From positions 7,754,545 through 7,818,544 of the forward strand of contig NC_088790.1 in assembly GCF_949628265.1 (NCBI RefSeq): DNA of 64,000 bases, written 5' to 3'. Shown here one piece after another: positions 19,391-33,200 of this stretch. Position 1 is the first letter of the stretch; the number at the start of each line of letters is the position of its first letter. The notes below the pieces were generated by a model, which did no database searches, was not told where the DNA came from, and saw nothing but the letters and a program-made list of their open reading frames with translations. The translations under genes were made by a program, and so were the position numbers. The DNA is from Cloeon dipterum. Lineage: Eukaryota > Arthropoda > Insecta > Ephemeroptera > Baetidae.

Positions 19391-19410
19391 GCCCTTTCTC
19401 GAGAAAGGGC
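19391..19410. repeat. 20-bp perfect palindrome
   Basis: GCCCTTTCTC is followed directly by its reverse complement GAGAAAGGGC, with an XhoI-like CTCGAG centre. The symmetry continues on both sides (AAAC before, CGTTT after) with a single-base offset. It lies in the citron/CIB2 spacer. Confidence 0.85.
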
Positions 19411-20668
19411 CGTTTGCTGGTAACAACAAGCACCTGTGAAAAACTGTTTTACCTCCAAAACATCCCTCCTCTGTCGCTTACTGGCTGCAGCGGCTCGCTG
19501 GCTGAACGCGCTCATTGGCTGTCCGCTCCGAAACGTAACGACAAACTGATATACTTTTGCTATTTGCACGGATTTTCCGTGTGGATAAGGTACATGGACC
19601 AGAAGAGTCAGTCTGATTGTGAGACGTTATAGACACTTATGGGTTGAATTACGCTCGCATTCGCAATAATACAATTCTTCAGGGATAACAGAAGAGATGG
19701 GAATTTTTATTGGTCTAAATACATACGTGAAAATATATTTGGATTTCGATTTTTCTTTTCAAATTTAAAAAGCGTGCGCGACAAAAATTCGACGGATACT
19801 TTATAAAACGAACAGCTCTCAATCGAAATAAAAATAAAACAATATTTATGTTAAAATAAAACTTTTTACACAAGGCATAGTTTTAAAAACCAATTTTTTT
19901 ATTTTTTGGTTGAGGTAAGATTTTAATAAACTTTTCAGTTTTACCGGATTTTCATTTCCATTAACACATAAAATTTGAGCCAGCGATGATCGAGTGATGA
20001 TATTTCGTGTAGCATCAAATGATCAACGACGGATTACCCATGGCATCTAGAGAAATTAATAACATCTTGTAATATTATTTTTTGATCCGCCGGTATCTAC
20101 GATTATCGACAAAGTTGACTTTTCTAATTCCATGAAAATATCAAGCTTGCGTCCAAAAAAAGAAGTCTTTTAAAAAAATGTTAGTGGGATAAAAAAATTG
20201 TCATGTTTTTAAAACTCTCAATAATGTGAAAGTTGTTTGAGAATTGATTACCACGATGAACTGATTACGTGTTGATTTAAAAAACACTTTTCTCCCAGAT
20301 AAAATTCACTTGTGGAGTGGTAAAAAATAACACGCATAAAAAGTACAGACAAACAAGGGGCAATGTATTATGTGTGCTGAGTTTTGTCTCTTTTATCAGG
20401 AGCGTGAGTTTATACAAAACCTCGTGGTTAGCGTGTTCCACCCTTAAATAATTATACGGCCAATTGAATAGGGATAGCGAGAGTGCGTGCGTGTTCGCGG
20501 TTCGCGTGATATTTGGCACCACACCCTGATTAAGTTGGGGTGTGGAAAGCAAGTCCGCCTGCCTGTTGACCCGCATTACTCGCGGGCCATCATAGAGCGC
20601 GCGCGTGCAATCAGCACGTCCCTCTCCCCAGTGCCCGGCACCGAACGTAGACCGCACAAATTATCACC

Positions 20669-23031
20669 ATGGGTAACAAGGTAGTTACTTTCTCCGAGGA
20701 ACAAATTGACGACTACCAGGTGAGTTTTTCCCTATTAATATTGATGAGCTCGCGCGCCGGGGCTCATGTTCATGCAACAGATTTATCCCGACGGCGGCAG
20801 CAGGTTGTAAAACGCGCTATTTTACTTTTTCCAGGACTGCACCTATTTCACGCGCAAGGAAATTTTAAGGTATCGCCCGCAGGCCGTGAATCTTGGCGCC
20901 GCACACAGTAATTCAAACTGATTTCCCTGCAGAGTTCACAAGCGCTTCCGCGAATTAAGTCCCAGCACGGTGCCGAAATGCATGACCGGCGACGAGGCTC
21001 ACACAATTAAAGTGCCGCTCAACTTGATGGAAACGCTGCCCGAGTTCAGGGTGAAAATATGAATATTTAAAAAGTTACAGCCGAAAATCACCAGAGAACT
21101 TTGCACTTAGCAGGAAAATCCGTTTCGGAAGCGCATCTTCTCCGTCTTCTCCAGCGACGGCACTGGCAACATGACGTTTGAGGATTTCCTCGAGCTGCTA
21201 TCAGTGCTGAGCGAACAGGCGCCGCGAGATATCAAAGTGTTTTACGCCTTCAAAATATACGGTAGGTGCAGCGGCAAAGAAAAATTTAGAACGACGACGA
21301 GAAAGTGGCTGCTGCATTTTCCATTTATATGCAGGATGTGTAATAATCCCGCGCTCGCGGAACGAAATTGCACACTCGACACGAAATTTATGCATGCCGC
21401 TTTGACTACATGCACGGCGGCACAGCCTCGCGCGTAACGCCAGGCGCACACAAAGAGAAATTGAACCGGCGCCCTTCGCGGTGGACAAAAAGAGCAGCGC
21501 CGCGGAGAGCGCTGAAAATTAATTGTGGGGATTTCGCTTCATGTGAGTCTGCGGCGAGCTGCTATTGCGAAACGCGACGAGCAATTGAGCCATTTCAAAC
21601 GGGCTAACGAGCTGTGCTCACCTTTTTACTTTTCGAGCTGGCAGGCATGTTTAGATTGAAATGGCTGGAAATTAAAACTTGCAGACAGAGCATTTCTTGA
21701 ACTAATATATAAGGACACTTAACGATATCAAGCCTTTGCCTCATATAAGCCTCTTATACAAAGCGTTGTGCTCCAGTTAGTCGACTTGTTCTTTAAAAAT
21801 AAGGAAAGAGCAGAGAGGTCGTTCTTTCTCGCTAACTAGATTTTTGCGGTGTGCTGCAGGAGTTCCCCATTACTTTTCCCAAGCCTACTCCATTAATGAA
21901 AGCATGATTTGTAAGTACAGAAATTTATGCAACTCGCTGCGAACAAAAAATCTTGGTAATCCCTCATCTGCAGAAACGAAGACCTTTACAAAATACAAAC
22001 AAAAGGCTTCCAGAGGGAAAGAACTTCATTAGTCGCCGTGAATTCGAGGAAAGAGCAAAGCTACTTGAATAAAGAACAATATTTGCCTTGCATTTATAAT
22101 TAGTTTATAAATAGCTACTGCTCTTCTTTCTGGAACTCTTGTGGATTTTTCAATTTAACCTGGCTAAGAATATGTTTGAATGCGAAATAACTAAAATTTC
22201 CATTCAACCGTAATACTACGTGTTACCCAGCTCCAAAAGAGATATATTATGTTCTTTATTATGGGATTTAACATGGTGTTTGTTTTAAAATTTTATTTTA
22301 ACCACAATACGACGACAAACTAATCGATCGCTCGATCATTTTTACTTTTCCATTGCAAGAAAATATAGCTCCAAAGAAAAAGAGTTGTTTATTATAGGTC
22401 ATACAAATTTTCTGAGCTAAAAGTTCCATTTTCATTTATAGAATTCATTTTAAATTAACTTAATTTTTGAAATAAATGTAAATTAACTTAATTTTTCCGG
22501 AGTTTTGCACTTGTAAAATTAACTTTAATTAGCACTTTGAAGAATCGAAGGCATTAAATGGTGTAAAAATGGTAGCAATATATTTCTCAGATCACCCTAT
22601 GGAATGGAGTTTTTGTTTCTGACCGTCAGAATTGTTATTGTCTCGACCAAATGAATGAACTCTAAATTGAAAAAAAGCCTAATTTCATTTTTTTAAAGCC
22701 ATTGCCAATCTGTATTACTGACTAATCAATTTGATCAGTTAACAATAAGGTTAACTTCTTGTTAAATCATATTATCCTCCTTGTTGAGATCTTGTTTGTG
22801 TTGTGACCAGCAGATTTCGACGGTGATGAACATATTGGTCCAGCTGACCTGCAACAAGCACTCACGCTGCTCACGAGTAACGAGCTCAACGCCGAGGAGA
22901 CAAGCCAAGCGTGCGCCAAAGTGGTCGAGGAGTCGGATATCGACGGCGACGGCAAGTTATCATTCATTGAGTTCGAACACGTTATTTTGCGTGCTCCAGA
23001 TTTTCTCACCACATTTCATATTCGCATATAA
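20669..23031 (+). CDS. CIB2: calcium and integrin-binding protein 2 (CIB2)
   Basis: CIB2 is a small EF-hand protein that binds Ca2+/Mg2+. In animals it is tied to integrins and to the mechanotransduction channel of hair cells, and in flies to photoreceptor function. Exons 20669-20719, 20835-20869, 20933-21050, 21114-21261 and 22814-23031 give 189 aa, close to the 187 aa of the vertebrate protein. MGNK at the N-terminus is an N-myristoylation signal. [20 protein letters not shown] and the C-terminal [13 protein letters not shown] are family hallmarks. EF-hand 3 is residues 118-129 ([12 protein letters not shown], Asp at position 12, as expected for a Mg2+-preferring loop). EF-hand 4 is residues 159-170 ([12 protein letters not shown]). 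The fourth intron (21262-22813, 1.55 kb) contains no other gene that I can see. Confidence 0.95.
22451..22496. repeat. 18-bp direct repeat in CIB2 intron 4
   Basis: The 18-mer TAAATTAACTTAATTTTT occurs at 22451-22468 and again at 22479-22496. It is AT-rich and probably a local duplication. Confidence 0.6.
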
Positions 23032-23244
23032 ATAAGATACTTGTGCGTCTCTCAGCCTCTCTCCGTCTCATCCATTCTCCGCGACACGACGCTAATGTCA
23101 TATATTGGCATTTTGTGTACCCATAATAACGTAATATCCGCGCCGAGGCGCATTTCAAATGCAAAAGGAAAATTTGGAATTCAAAGCATCAGAGAAGACA
23201 GAAAGATATCATTCCTTTTTCCAGGCGTGTATTTTATTGTCGCT

Positions 23245-23250
23245 AATAAA
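23245..23250 (+). terminator. poly(A) signal of CIB2 (AATAAA)
   Basis: A canonical AATAAA lies 214 bases past the CIB2 stop codon. Confidence 0.65.
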
Positions 23251-24218
23251 AGTTGATCCATATGTATTGTATAATTTCTGGAACCATTCCAATGCGGCGA
23301 CCGTACTGCGTGTCACGACGAATTTTTCTCTAGCGCGCTGTGATCAATTTTTGTGTTATATGCACTCGGCAGTTAAATTCAAAACACGATAAAACGGCAC
23401 GAGCGATAAATTTGAAGTGTTATTGGATAATTAGAATGGAAATTAGGGTCCTGCAAAACGGCGCGTTCCTTCAATGTTTGTAATTGGCTTCCAACATGTT
23501 GATTTACGGATCACGCTGTGTGTGTTCTCTGCTTTGCGCACGCGAGGAAGAAAAAGAGCCTTGGTGTGTTATATTGAAAAATTTATTCTGCACTTCAATA
23601 TGCATACACATCTTTTTATGTAGTTCCATTCTAAACGAGAATCATAAACTTTCGCCATGAAAAGCGTTGAGATTTATTTACTTTTGACTTGAGTTTTGAC
23701 GAGAGAGCCAAAATGACTGAGCTTTCAACATACTAATATACATTTTATCTTTTTGCAATACTTACAATAGTATTTCGATTTTTGATTCACATAACAATTC
23801 ACATTTTGAAAATATTTTGAAAACTTTTACAAACTTACAACAAGCAAGTTATATGTAAAAAACATGCAGCAGACTTGATAAATTTGAAACTGTCAAAAAC
23901 TTGAGCAAAAAGCATATATTATGTTTTGTAAACGAAATGCTATCGATACACCGGCAGAGCTCTACATCCATCTCTGTGTGCCTCTATTACTTTTGTCAGC
24001 TACGAACGTAGAAAATCAATTTCTTACAACCTATACTCGCTTACTCGCTGCTGGCACACCACATAGTTTCATACAAAAATAGCATAAATCACATTCAAAG
24101 GAGTGGTTCGAAGTGGCGGAGCGTGCGATAAATTTGCCAGTGTGCGCGTCTCGCCCGCGTCCCCGCGTACGTCGGACCTTAATTTTCGCGCCCGCGGCCG
24201 CCCTAAAATCTTACGTAC
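23251..24218. other. spacer between the convergent CIB2 and kon 3' ends
   Basis: This is the kon 3' UTR side of the spacer. Minus-strand AATAAA signals occur at 23673-23678 and 23582-23587 and are candidates for the kon 3' end, which would give a 3' UTR of about 550-650 bases. No coding exon was seen. Confidence 0.5.
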
Positions 24219-27200
24219 TTAAACCCAGTACTGGTTCCTGCGCAGCATCAGGTTGCTGCTCGCCTTGGGATTTGGCAATTCTAGGTGAGTGTCGTAACTA
24301 CTCCAGTCTTCTGTGTTGCTCTTGGGCTCGTCGGCCACTCCGTACGGGTACCTCACGTTGATTTCGACGTCCGAGTCGGACGCGGGCAGGGTCGGCTCGT
24401 TGAGGATGATGGTGCCGTCCAGCGGGATCACCTTGCACTGCGGGATGGACACCGGGATTGGCGAGACGGCGCGCCAGCTGTCGCTGCTGTCACTGTAGTG
24501 GATGGAGCCGTTGATGAAGCGGTTGCTGCGGTTGGGCCGCGGCGACAGCGGCAGCATGTTGTCCGGCGGCCGCGGCAGCGTCGGCGCCGCGTCGATCAGC
24601 TCGGAGGCGCCGCCGTTCGAGCCAAACGCGTACTCCTGCTTGCCCTTGGCGACGCCGCCGGCGTGGTCGGTGCAGCGGCGCCGCCGGTTTCGGCACTGCA
24701 CCAGCACGATTATCAGCACCGACAGCGAGATGATGCCGAAGATGACGATGAACAGCAGCAGGTAGTCGGGGTGGATGTTAGGGCTGACCACGTTGCCCAG
24801 GTCCTTGTTGCTGTTGAGGCTGGTGCCGCCGCGGCGCGGTGGACTCACCGACGAGTGCACGTTTGAGCCCGAGTGCTCGCCGCGGTCGTGCCGCACTTGC
24901 AGCCGCAGCTCCACCACGGCCGGCTGGAAGATGGAGGCGGCCAGCACGAGCACCAGCAAGTCGTCGACGCCGTGCTGCTCGACGCCCAGCTTCTTGGCTA
25001 CGTAGTAGATGACGCCGCTCTTGACCTCCTCGTGGCTGAAGCGCTGCACGTCCTTCTCGCGCTCGGTGCTTCCCTGCCCGCCGTGCCCGGACACGCGGAT
25101 GATCTTCTTGATGCGGCCGTGCCTTGGCTTCTTGGCTATTTCGTACACGGGGTTGCTGTTGGTCAGCACGGCCAGCGGCGTCGCGTCGATCACGTCGAGG
25201 CCGAGCCTGTTCTTGGCGCCAGCCACCGCGTTCACGTTTCGCGAGCGCACTAGCAGCGGCTCCACGGTCACGTTGATGCGGCACGCCACCGACTGCACGT
25301 CCGTGCCGGGGAACCACGCTGTCAGCTCAAACTGGTCGCTAGAGGTCGTCATATCGGTCTGTACATAAATTATGCGGCGCGTGTCAACGTCCGACTGGCC
25401 GAACGAGCCGACGATCGCGTCCCTGAGGTAGAGGTTGCCGTGGCGCGGCTTCGAGCTCACGTTGTACCGAACGTGCACCCGGTTGCCGTTGGTCAGGGCG
25501 TCAATATTGTCTGAAGTGATGAAAGACTCGCTTGAGCCTTGCTGAACAGCGATGGGGTGGTCGGATTTCACCGACAGGTTCAGGGGCAGGACGTGGATGT
25601 TAAAGACGGTGTAGATCGGGTTGAAGTGACCGTCCGACACGCGGAAGTAGAAACTGGTCGGCTGTAAGGGTCCAGAGTGCTCGTAGAAGATGTGGCCGTG
25701 GTTGATGTCATCCTGAGAAAACTTGCCGGCTTTTTGCGTGTGCTCGGCGATGGATCCGTTCCGGTCCTCTTTGTACACCATCAGCAGCCGGCCCTGCTTC
25801 GGCTCGTTGATAATGTCGTAGATAATTTCCTTGGCAGAGGTGTCGGGGTCGACCGTGAAGAGATCTTCCGTGGAGAGCTGCTTTCGCTGGCCCTGCACTA
25901 CGGTCATGTTGGGCGAGTTGGTGCGCAGGGAGAAGGGCTGGTCGTTGATTGGTCGGATATTTATGGGTATGGTGCCGTTGTACAACAGAATCGCGTCCCT
26001 TTCTTTGTCTTGAGTTTGCAAAACCAGGGAAAACAAAATTTCATCAGTCTCTGTGTCCGAGTGGTCGTGCTGGTAGATCACGTGGTGCGTGTCCAACTGC
26101 TGCTGCGTGAACATGGTACCCACGTCTGCAACAAGACCACCCTGGACAAGCACCTCACCGTTGGCTGGGGCACCTGTCATGAGCATCATCACACTCGGAG
26201 CGTTTTTCCACGCGCCGCTGTGCGATTTGAGGAACTGAGCGACACCAGTCATGTTGATCTTGATGGAAGACGCGCCGCCCTCGTCAACGACGATCGGCTC
26301 CAGGTTGAGGAACCTCTTCAGCCCTTCGGAAGTCATTGAAGAAACTGATATATCGATGTTGAAGAGCTGGAACAAAAATTTGTGGTTGTTTTTACTTCGC
26401 GCAGGATTAAAATTATTAAAAGTCTCCAATAAATTTAAGTCTTGCAATATTATGAGAAACGTGCATGCATTTTGATATTTCTTTAATTATTATTTAATGG
26501 ATTTTAATAATGGATGATTTTTATGATTTCATCTTAAAAATCTTCGAAAAACCCATCTTTAAAGAAACTCATGACTAAAATCTGTTTAAAAAATTTAATT
26601 AACTAATTCCCAAAAAATATAATTATTAAAGAATAATATTTTCTCGTGTTAAACGCTTTACTTGTACACTTTATGATATAATGCAATCCAACAATAATGG
26701 ATACAAAAATATGCATTTTTCTTTGACGCAATGAATTAGGATTAATTTCAAATAAATTTAAAAATGTCCTGAATGTAGAAAAAAATTATAAGTTTTTTTT
26801 ACCTGGGCAGAGAGATGGTCTGCGAAATCGGTCGACACGTCAAACACGAAGGAGTCGTTTGCAGCAAGCTCGGTGAAGGCTTTGGTGTGCTCATACCAAA
26901 CTTTGCTTTCGTTGACATCTCGCTGCGAGAAAGACGTCGCCTCCTTGGACAACCCTTTTGACGTCTCGACGATTATTTTTCCGAGGGCGGGCGGAGATTT
27001 GATTGTGTAAGTGATATGGCGGGGCGAGGGATTCGGATCTGATGTGTGAGCGAGGAGGTGCTTCGGGTTGATCGACTGGCGCATCATTGGGAAGACGTGC
27101 AGACGTTCGTTGTGAACCAGTGTCAGGGAGAGCTTCCTCACAGTCACATTGACCGAGTAGTGCTCGGGGTCAGCGTTGATGCCGTCGGTCAGGGACACTT

Positions 27201-30200
27201 GGAAGCCGATGTTCTCGACTCCTCCTGCAACGCAATAAAATGCCGCAATACGTAAAACTCTCAAGCTTTCTCATTCAAATATTAATCCGACCTCACTCAG
27301 CAGGATTAACGAGATTAAATCCAGTGTATAGTTATATAAACTCTTGAAATAAATTCCAGGATTGGTTTAATAACATGTATAATGAAGTCGGATGATAACT
27401 TAAAACACAGGCGCAATGTGTGCGGTGAGAAGTTAAATTCCAAGAGTCTTACCCGTGTGCACGAAGAGAACGTGCTTAGCCAGAAGTTGCGCTTGCGAAA
27501 ACCGCTCAATGGGGTTCCTTGGTGCATGGCGCAAGGAGAGAAATCCACCTCGCGGAGCTGAAACCACAAATGTGATATTCTCGACGGGAGAGTCGACGTC
27601 CACAGCACCTGCACCAGACAGCAGTTATGCAAATATCAATTTTCAATTAAGCGCCTTGGGTATATAATCTCCATTTGCATAATTACATTTGCAGTGCGCT
27701 TGCTCATTCTTAGAATATGCACCGCTCTTTTCATAAAATATGCAAATTGGGAACCACAAATTAAATAACTTTTTAAACTATATGCAGTGCGGCTTATTGC
27801 TTTGACCGATACAATTTAATTTGATCAAATTTAGAATTAATTTATACCCAGTTGTTCGTGTCTGATGGCAACAATCGCGCCTTCATAGAGCTCAAGCCCG
27901 GTGTTGTTAACAAGTTTTGGTTTTTCATCGTCCAATGGCTGCACAGTGAGTTTGATTATGGCGGGTAAAGAGTCTTTGTCGGTTCCAGCAGCTCGAGCGA
28001 CCACAGTAAATTGGTCATCCAGCTTTTCAGATCCGTTGTGTTGATACTGAGGAAGTAGAATTAAAAATATAATTGCGCTTTAAGATTTATATCAAATCGC
28101 GCTTTACCAAAATTTGTCCCGATTCAAGCTGCTTGCTACTAAATTTTTTAACATTCATCGATTTTCCTCCTTCCTTCGCTAACACGAGTTGACCAGCTTT
28201 AGGCAGTTTCGTTACTTTGAATTCATTAATTTTGTTAACATAGTAATCAGTAAGAATGGCAATGTTTGATTTGGACAAGGCTACAATTCCTCCTTCGACG
28301 ACACTCAGCTCACTGCCTTGAACGTAAATGTGTTTTGGCACAACCACAATTCTGAGCCACAGTCCCTGCGTCGACCAAATTCCATTGGTCACGTCGAGCA
28401 CGATGCGATCTTGCGTGGCATTTGACGACGCCTGAACATAGTGCAGTCTTCCCGAGTCGATCAGCGTCTGATCAAATATATTAATTTCGACGTTGGCATT
28501 TTGAGTTGAGAAAATCGATTCTTCCGTCGACAGGCTGGATGGCGTAATGCTTAATGGTTCAACCTCCAGGTAACCAAATTTCGGCTGCTCAGTTATTATG
28601 AACGTGACATCTGAGGCGGGTATTTGATTATGCTCGACCTGAATTTAGAATAAATATTACATAATTGAACATTTAAAAAAATTAAATACCAACCTTTAAG
28701 ACAGATGATCCCAGTACAACACTTGTTGACTCCTCCACGTGCAGAGTTTTGTTTGCGGAAAAAACGAGAGGCTCCCAGTAGACAGCCGGATAAATCTTGA
28801 ACTCGAACCTGCCCTCCGCGTAAGCCTGTTCTTTTGCCTCCACCCTGAATCTGAAATGATCCTTTAGCGCTTTGCCACCGTCGTGCTTGTAGACGACGTT
28901 TCCCTGCTCAATGTTGAGCTGGGTGAAGGTCTTGGACTCCTCTCCGTCGACCTCGAGCAGGCCGTGGCTAGGCGACTCCTGCACGGTGTATTTGATGTCC
29001 TCAAGTTTAGCATTCACGTTCGTCTCGACGCTCAAGTTCGCCGCATTTAAAGGAACAGCCACCGCTTTCTGAACCACCAGACCGCTATTGTTTGCAATCT
29101 CAATAAACGGCGCCGAGGCACGAAATTCCAGCTCGCCAACAGTGTCAGAGTCGCCATCGTTTATGTGCAGCGTGACTTTGCCATACTCCTCGCTGCCGTC
29201 GTGACGAAAAAGAATTCGGCCTGTAATGAAAGCAAATAGTTTATCCTGACTGGTTTCTTTTGAATTTATTAAATTGTTAAAATACCTGCATCCAAATCGG
29301 CCTGGGTAAATTGATAGACTGGTGATTTCGGCTCCGCGACCGAATAAAGGCCGCCGTGCGGTATTCCCCTGCGCTGGTAAAAAATATCTTCCGGCTTTGT
29401 GTCAATATCCAAATCCTCATAGCGCAAATCATTTCCGGTGAGAAGCCGCTCTCCTCCCTTCACCACCCTGAACACCCGGTCGATCGTCCGCATGGGTTTA
29501 TTGTCGTTCTTCAACACTATATTAAAGTGCATGGTCCCCAAATACTGGAAGTCGGGTGCGTAGGCTATAAAATGAAACGAGTCCTTCCTCGTCTCAGAGT
29601 CGTCGTGGGTGTAGATGACCCGCTCGGCGGCGAGCTCGCGCGAGTCGAAATGCGTCGCGTTGCGGCGGCTCAGAACCGAACTCGCGTTCTTCAGCACGTC
29701 AATTCGCCCGTGGCGCGGTACTCGCGTCAAATTGTAGGACATGAACGAGATGCGCACCATAGCCAGGTTCAGATGGCTCAAAGAGATGATCACCTGGCCG
29801 CCCTCTTCAACCTCCAGAGGCTCCAGGGTCACCCTCAGCGGATCCGATGTCGGACCTGGGATGTGGACGAGCGAGAAAACGTCTAAGTCTGAACGCGGCT
29901 CGCCGTCGTTAACGGATTTTGAAGCAATGCGGAAGGAAAATTCGTCGTGGATGCGAGAGTAAGCTCTTCGCTTCAAAGCATATCTAAAATAAATATTTCA
30001 ATTCAATTATTAATTGATATTACAATAGCTAATTAATATGAATGGAAGGCTTATAAGTCAAAAAATTATAAAAATAAAATAATATTGCACGCTCTCGTAC
30101 CGTACAGCAGCTGTTTCGGCCCTGCAGCCTCATCAGCAGTACTTTACCTCCAAAACAAAATTCATAGCTACAGAGAATTTTGAATCAGCAATCATTGAAA

Positions 30201-33200
30201 ACGTCCGCCTACACTCCTTTCAGAGCGCAAACAAAAAGAGAAACCAGCAACTAAATTGACAACCCACAACTCGAATCTTTCTGTGATAGAAATCCCGCTT
30301 ATTTAAATTAAAGTTAATGTGTTTATTGAGCCATATATGTTCATGATAATTCAAGCGTCAAAATAAACTGAAGCAACTTAAATCAATGGTTTTTTAATTA
30401 ACGTGGTACCTTTGAAAGCGTTAAAAATAATTCACACACAAAATTTGGATTTGCAGTTCCAATAGTTATGAACATAAGTTTTAATCATACAATTGAAGCC
30501 GATTTGAATATTTGTTAAACTGCCAAAACCACCTAGCTATTGGCTTAGAAATCTTGCAGATTTTGCTTTCGATTCGTAAATGAGTTCATTTTTACTGCTT
30601 AAAAATGATTTTATCGGTAGATTTATCATTTAAAAATAATTTTTAAAATAGTGATTAAAATGCGATTTGCAGACCAATTTAGCCTCTTTAATTACGTTCT
30701 AGTATTAAAATAGTGCTACTATGCGTGAAATTTATAATATCACTCCTCAAATTTTGGAACAATTCTGATCACTTTTGATCGCATGCAACAGGTATGCAAA
30801 TTCTAAACAATGGCCAGAAAATTAATAAATCTATGGTCGAAATTATTCGATTTAAATCATTTAGGCATGTTATTCTTGTTTATTCTTGCTCTAGTCAAAT
30901 ACAATTAAAATTAAAAGATTATACAAAGCAAGAAAAGGCGAACAATAATAGCGAAAAAAAATATTCCAACCTTACAATCTTAAAATAAAATCCAGACATC
31001 TAATATTTATTCATGCATCAAGTTTCAGCAAAAAATACTGGGATATATGATTGTAAAAGAGGTTCTTACCTTATCTTTTCATTATTGATGTCTTGCTGAG
31101 TGAAGGTGCCTTTGTCCTGAATATACACTTCAGAATTATTTTCACTGAGAATGAGGTGGCCAAATTTAGTTGTGTGAACAACGTGATATACGAGGTCCTC
31201 GCTGCGGGAGGACTTTGGCACGGTGTCGTAGAGCAAGTGGGTTGACCGGATGGTGCCTTCTTGCACCCCATCGAGAGTGATTTCCTCAATATGCACGCAG
31301 TCAAGGCGCAACTCGACAAAGATAATTCGGAAGTCATAGGTGGTTGAGCTCTTTGTGTTTCCAGCAGATGCCCGAAACTGGGGAATAAAAGGAGCACGGA
31401 GCAAGAGTTATTAAGTGAATTCATTGTCAAAGTTTTTATCTTGAAGAAAAACAAAGTTAATATAACAAAAGAGATACAGAGCCAGCTCAACTATGTGCAA
31501 CACACGGAGGAGAAGAAAAAACGCAACAGTAAATCACATAATTTTTTTGCTCGGCAGAAAGAGTTACAGATTGTGTGCAAGCCTGGCCCAGAGGCAAGGT
31601 ATACATTTTAACAAAATGTCGATAAAACACAACCATTTATCATACCGATATGATTTAGAGGCGAAAATGCTTGCAACACAAAAAGAAAGACGTGTGTGCC
31701 TAATGGAGTGTAAATACTGCTTGCTAACCTTAAATTCGTCGTGCGTAGGGTTGGCCGACGTGTGCTGGTATCTGATTTGCTCCCGTGCTAACTGCGAGCT
31801 GGTAAAGTGCTGAACCGCTTGCCACTCGCCGTTTCGCAGACGCTTGAGCACACCAAACTGGGGGGCCGTTACAATCTCAAATTTGATCTCGATTGACTCG
31901 GGGTCGTCGGCGTTCGTTACGAAGGCGAGGTTTTTCGGCATGATCAATGTTGACGAGTTGTGCGTCATCACCAAACCTGCACGCACATTTTTAACACACA
32001 TAAATAACACAAAAATTGCGAAAGAGGGGAAAAAATGTTTGTTTGGGAGTAAAATTTCATTTTGCCAAAACAGAAATGGGATAAATGTTGTCACAAGGGT
32101 GTATTAGTTTCATTTTTATGCTTTTGTCTTGTATTTCAATCAATATAGTATCTCAGAGGGAAAATAATTAGAGAGGTATCGCATTTCACCGGTGGAAATA
32201 TGAAACACTGGTGCGTGGGACGAGAGGAAAAGTTCACCTGTATTGTTGACAAGTCGAAGTTGCAGGGCGAACGCAACAACGCTGAGGACGGCAACCGGGC
32301 TGGTTAAAATGCCATCAGAGACCTGGAGAGCGACGCGACAGGAGCCTGCGTCGCCAGTGTGTACAAACAAAACATTGCCCTCGTCCACGTCCTTTTGTGA
32401 AAAATTGACGATCGCTTGGCCCGGGCTGCGCTTCAGTTCGATGTGAGATTGGCTATTTATATTGACCACTGTGTACACAAGCTCTGCGCTCGGCGTGTCT
32501 GGGTCTACGGCTTGCAGCAAGTCGGACGGGATCACCTTTTTTGTTTCCTAAAAATATAACCGAAGGGCGACGCTTTCAGTTGCAAATTTATGAGGGCCGC
32601 TTTGGGAAATTATTGCTCGGCGTAGCGGCAAAAAGTCTAGCGTGTGCTATACATGTACACCGGAATAAAACAAAAGTGGGAGCGAATTATGCTCGGCACT
32701 TTGGGACAGTGATAAAATGTACGGATTTGGTGGTGCTAACCTGCGCCAGTTTCAGCACTTTGCCTGATGGAATGGCCAGCACGGGCCGGTCGTTGACAGC
32801 AGTGATGTTAACGGGCAGAACAAATCTGTGTCTGCCTTGCAAATAGCCGGGCAGCGTGTAGCCCGCGCCGGGGTTTAACTCCAGCTCGAGCTCGATCAGA
32901 TCGAGGTGGTTTTCGTTGCCGTCGTGCACGTATCGCACCTTGTCCTTGCTCAAGTCCAAGAGGGTGAAAACCTGCGTCTCGCCTCTGGGGCGGGTCTGCT
33001 CGACTTGCACCGAGCCATGCTTGGGCTCGACCACAACTCGGAAGATAACGCCCGAATCGCGTACCCCGAACTTAGGGTAATCGAGCACCACGTCGAGATT
33101 GGCAGGGGTGAGCAGGGCGTGCTCTCCCTCGTTGACGCTCAAAGTGTTGAGCGACACGATTTCCAGGTCAACGGGAAGCGAGCCTTTGGTGAAAATTTTG

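Larger units (their letters stand above)
18765..20668. promoter_or_regulatory. spacer between divergent citron kinase and CIB2 genes
   Basis: The 1.9-kb spacer separates two divergently transcribed genes and must hold both promoters. Apart from the inverted repeats listed separately, I see no TATA box in a plausible position and no coding exon. The open frames are short and unrecognised. Confidence 0.5.
29984..31069. other. kon intron with retroelement-derived repeat
   Basis: This 1.1-kb intron is AT-rich. Its only recognisable content is the hammerhead-bearing repeat near its 3' end in the genome orientation, close to the exon 31-29 kb junction. Confidence 0.7.

Noticed and set aside
24285..25368. 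Long plus-strand open frames (up to 193 and 126 codons) opposite the last kon exon
   Set aside because: They are antisense shadows of the GC-rich coding strand, rich in Arg/Val/Ala, with no start context or family match. The kon frame explains the sequence.
25677..26339. A 220-codon plus-strand open frame
   Set aside because: It is antisense to kon CSPG repeats. Its valine- and leucine-rich sequence mirrors the coding strand.
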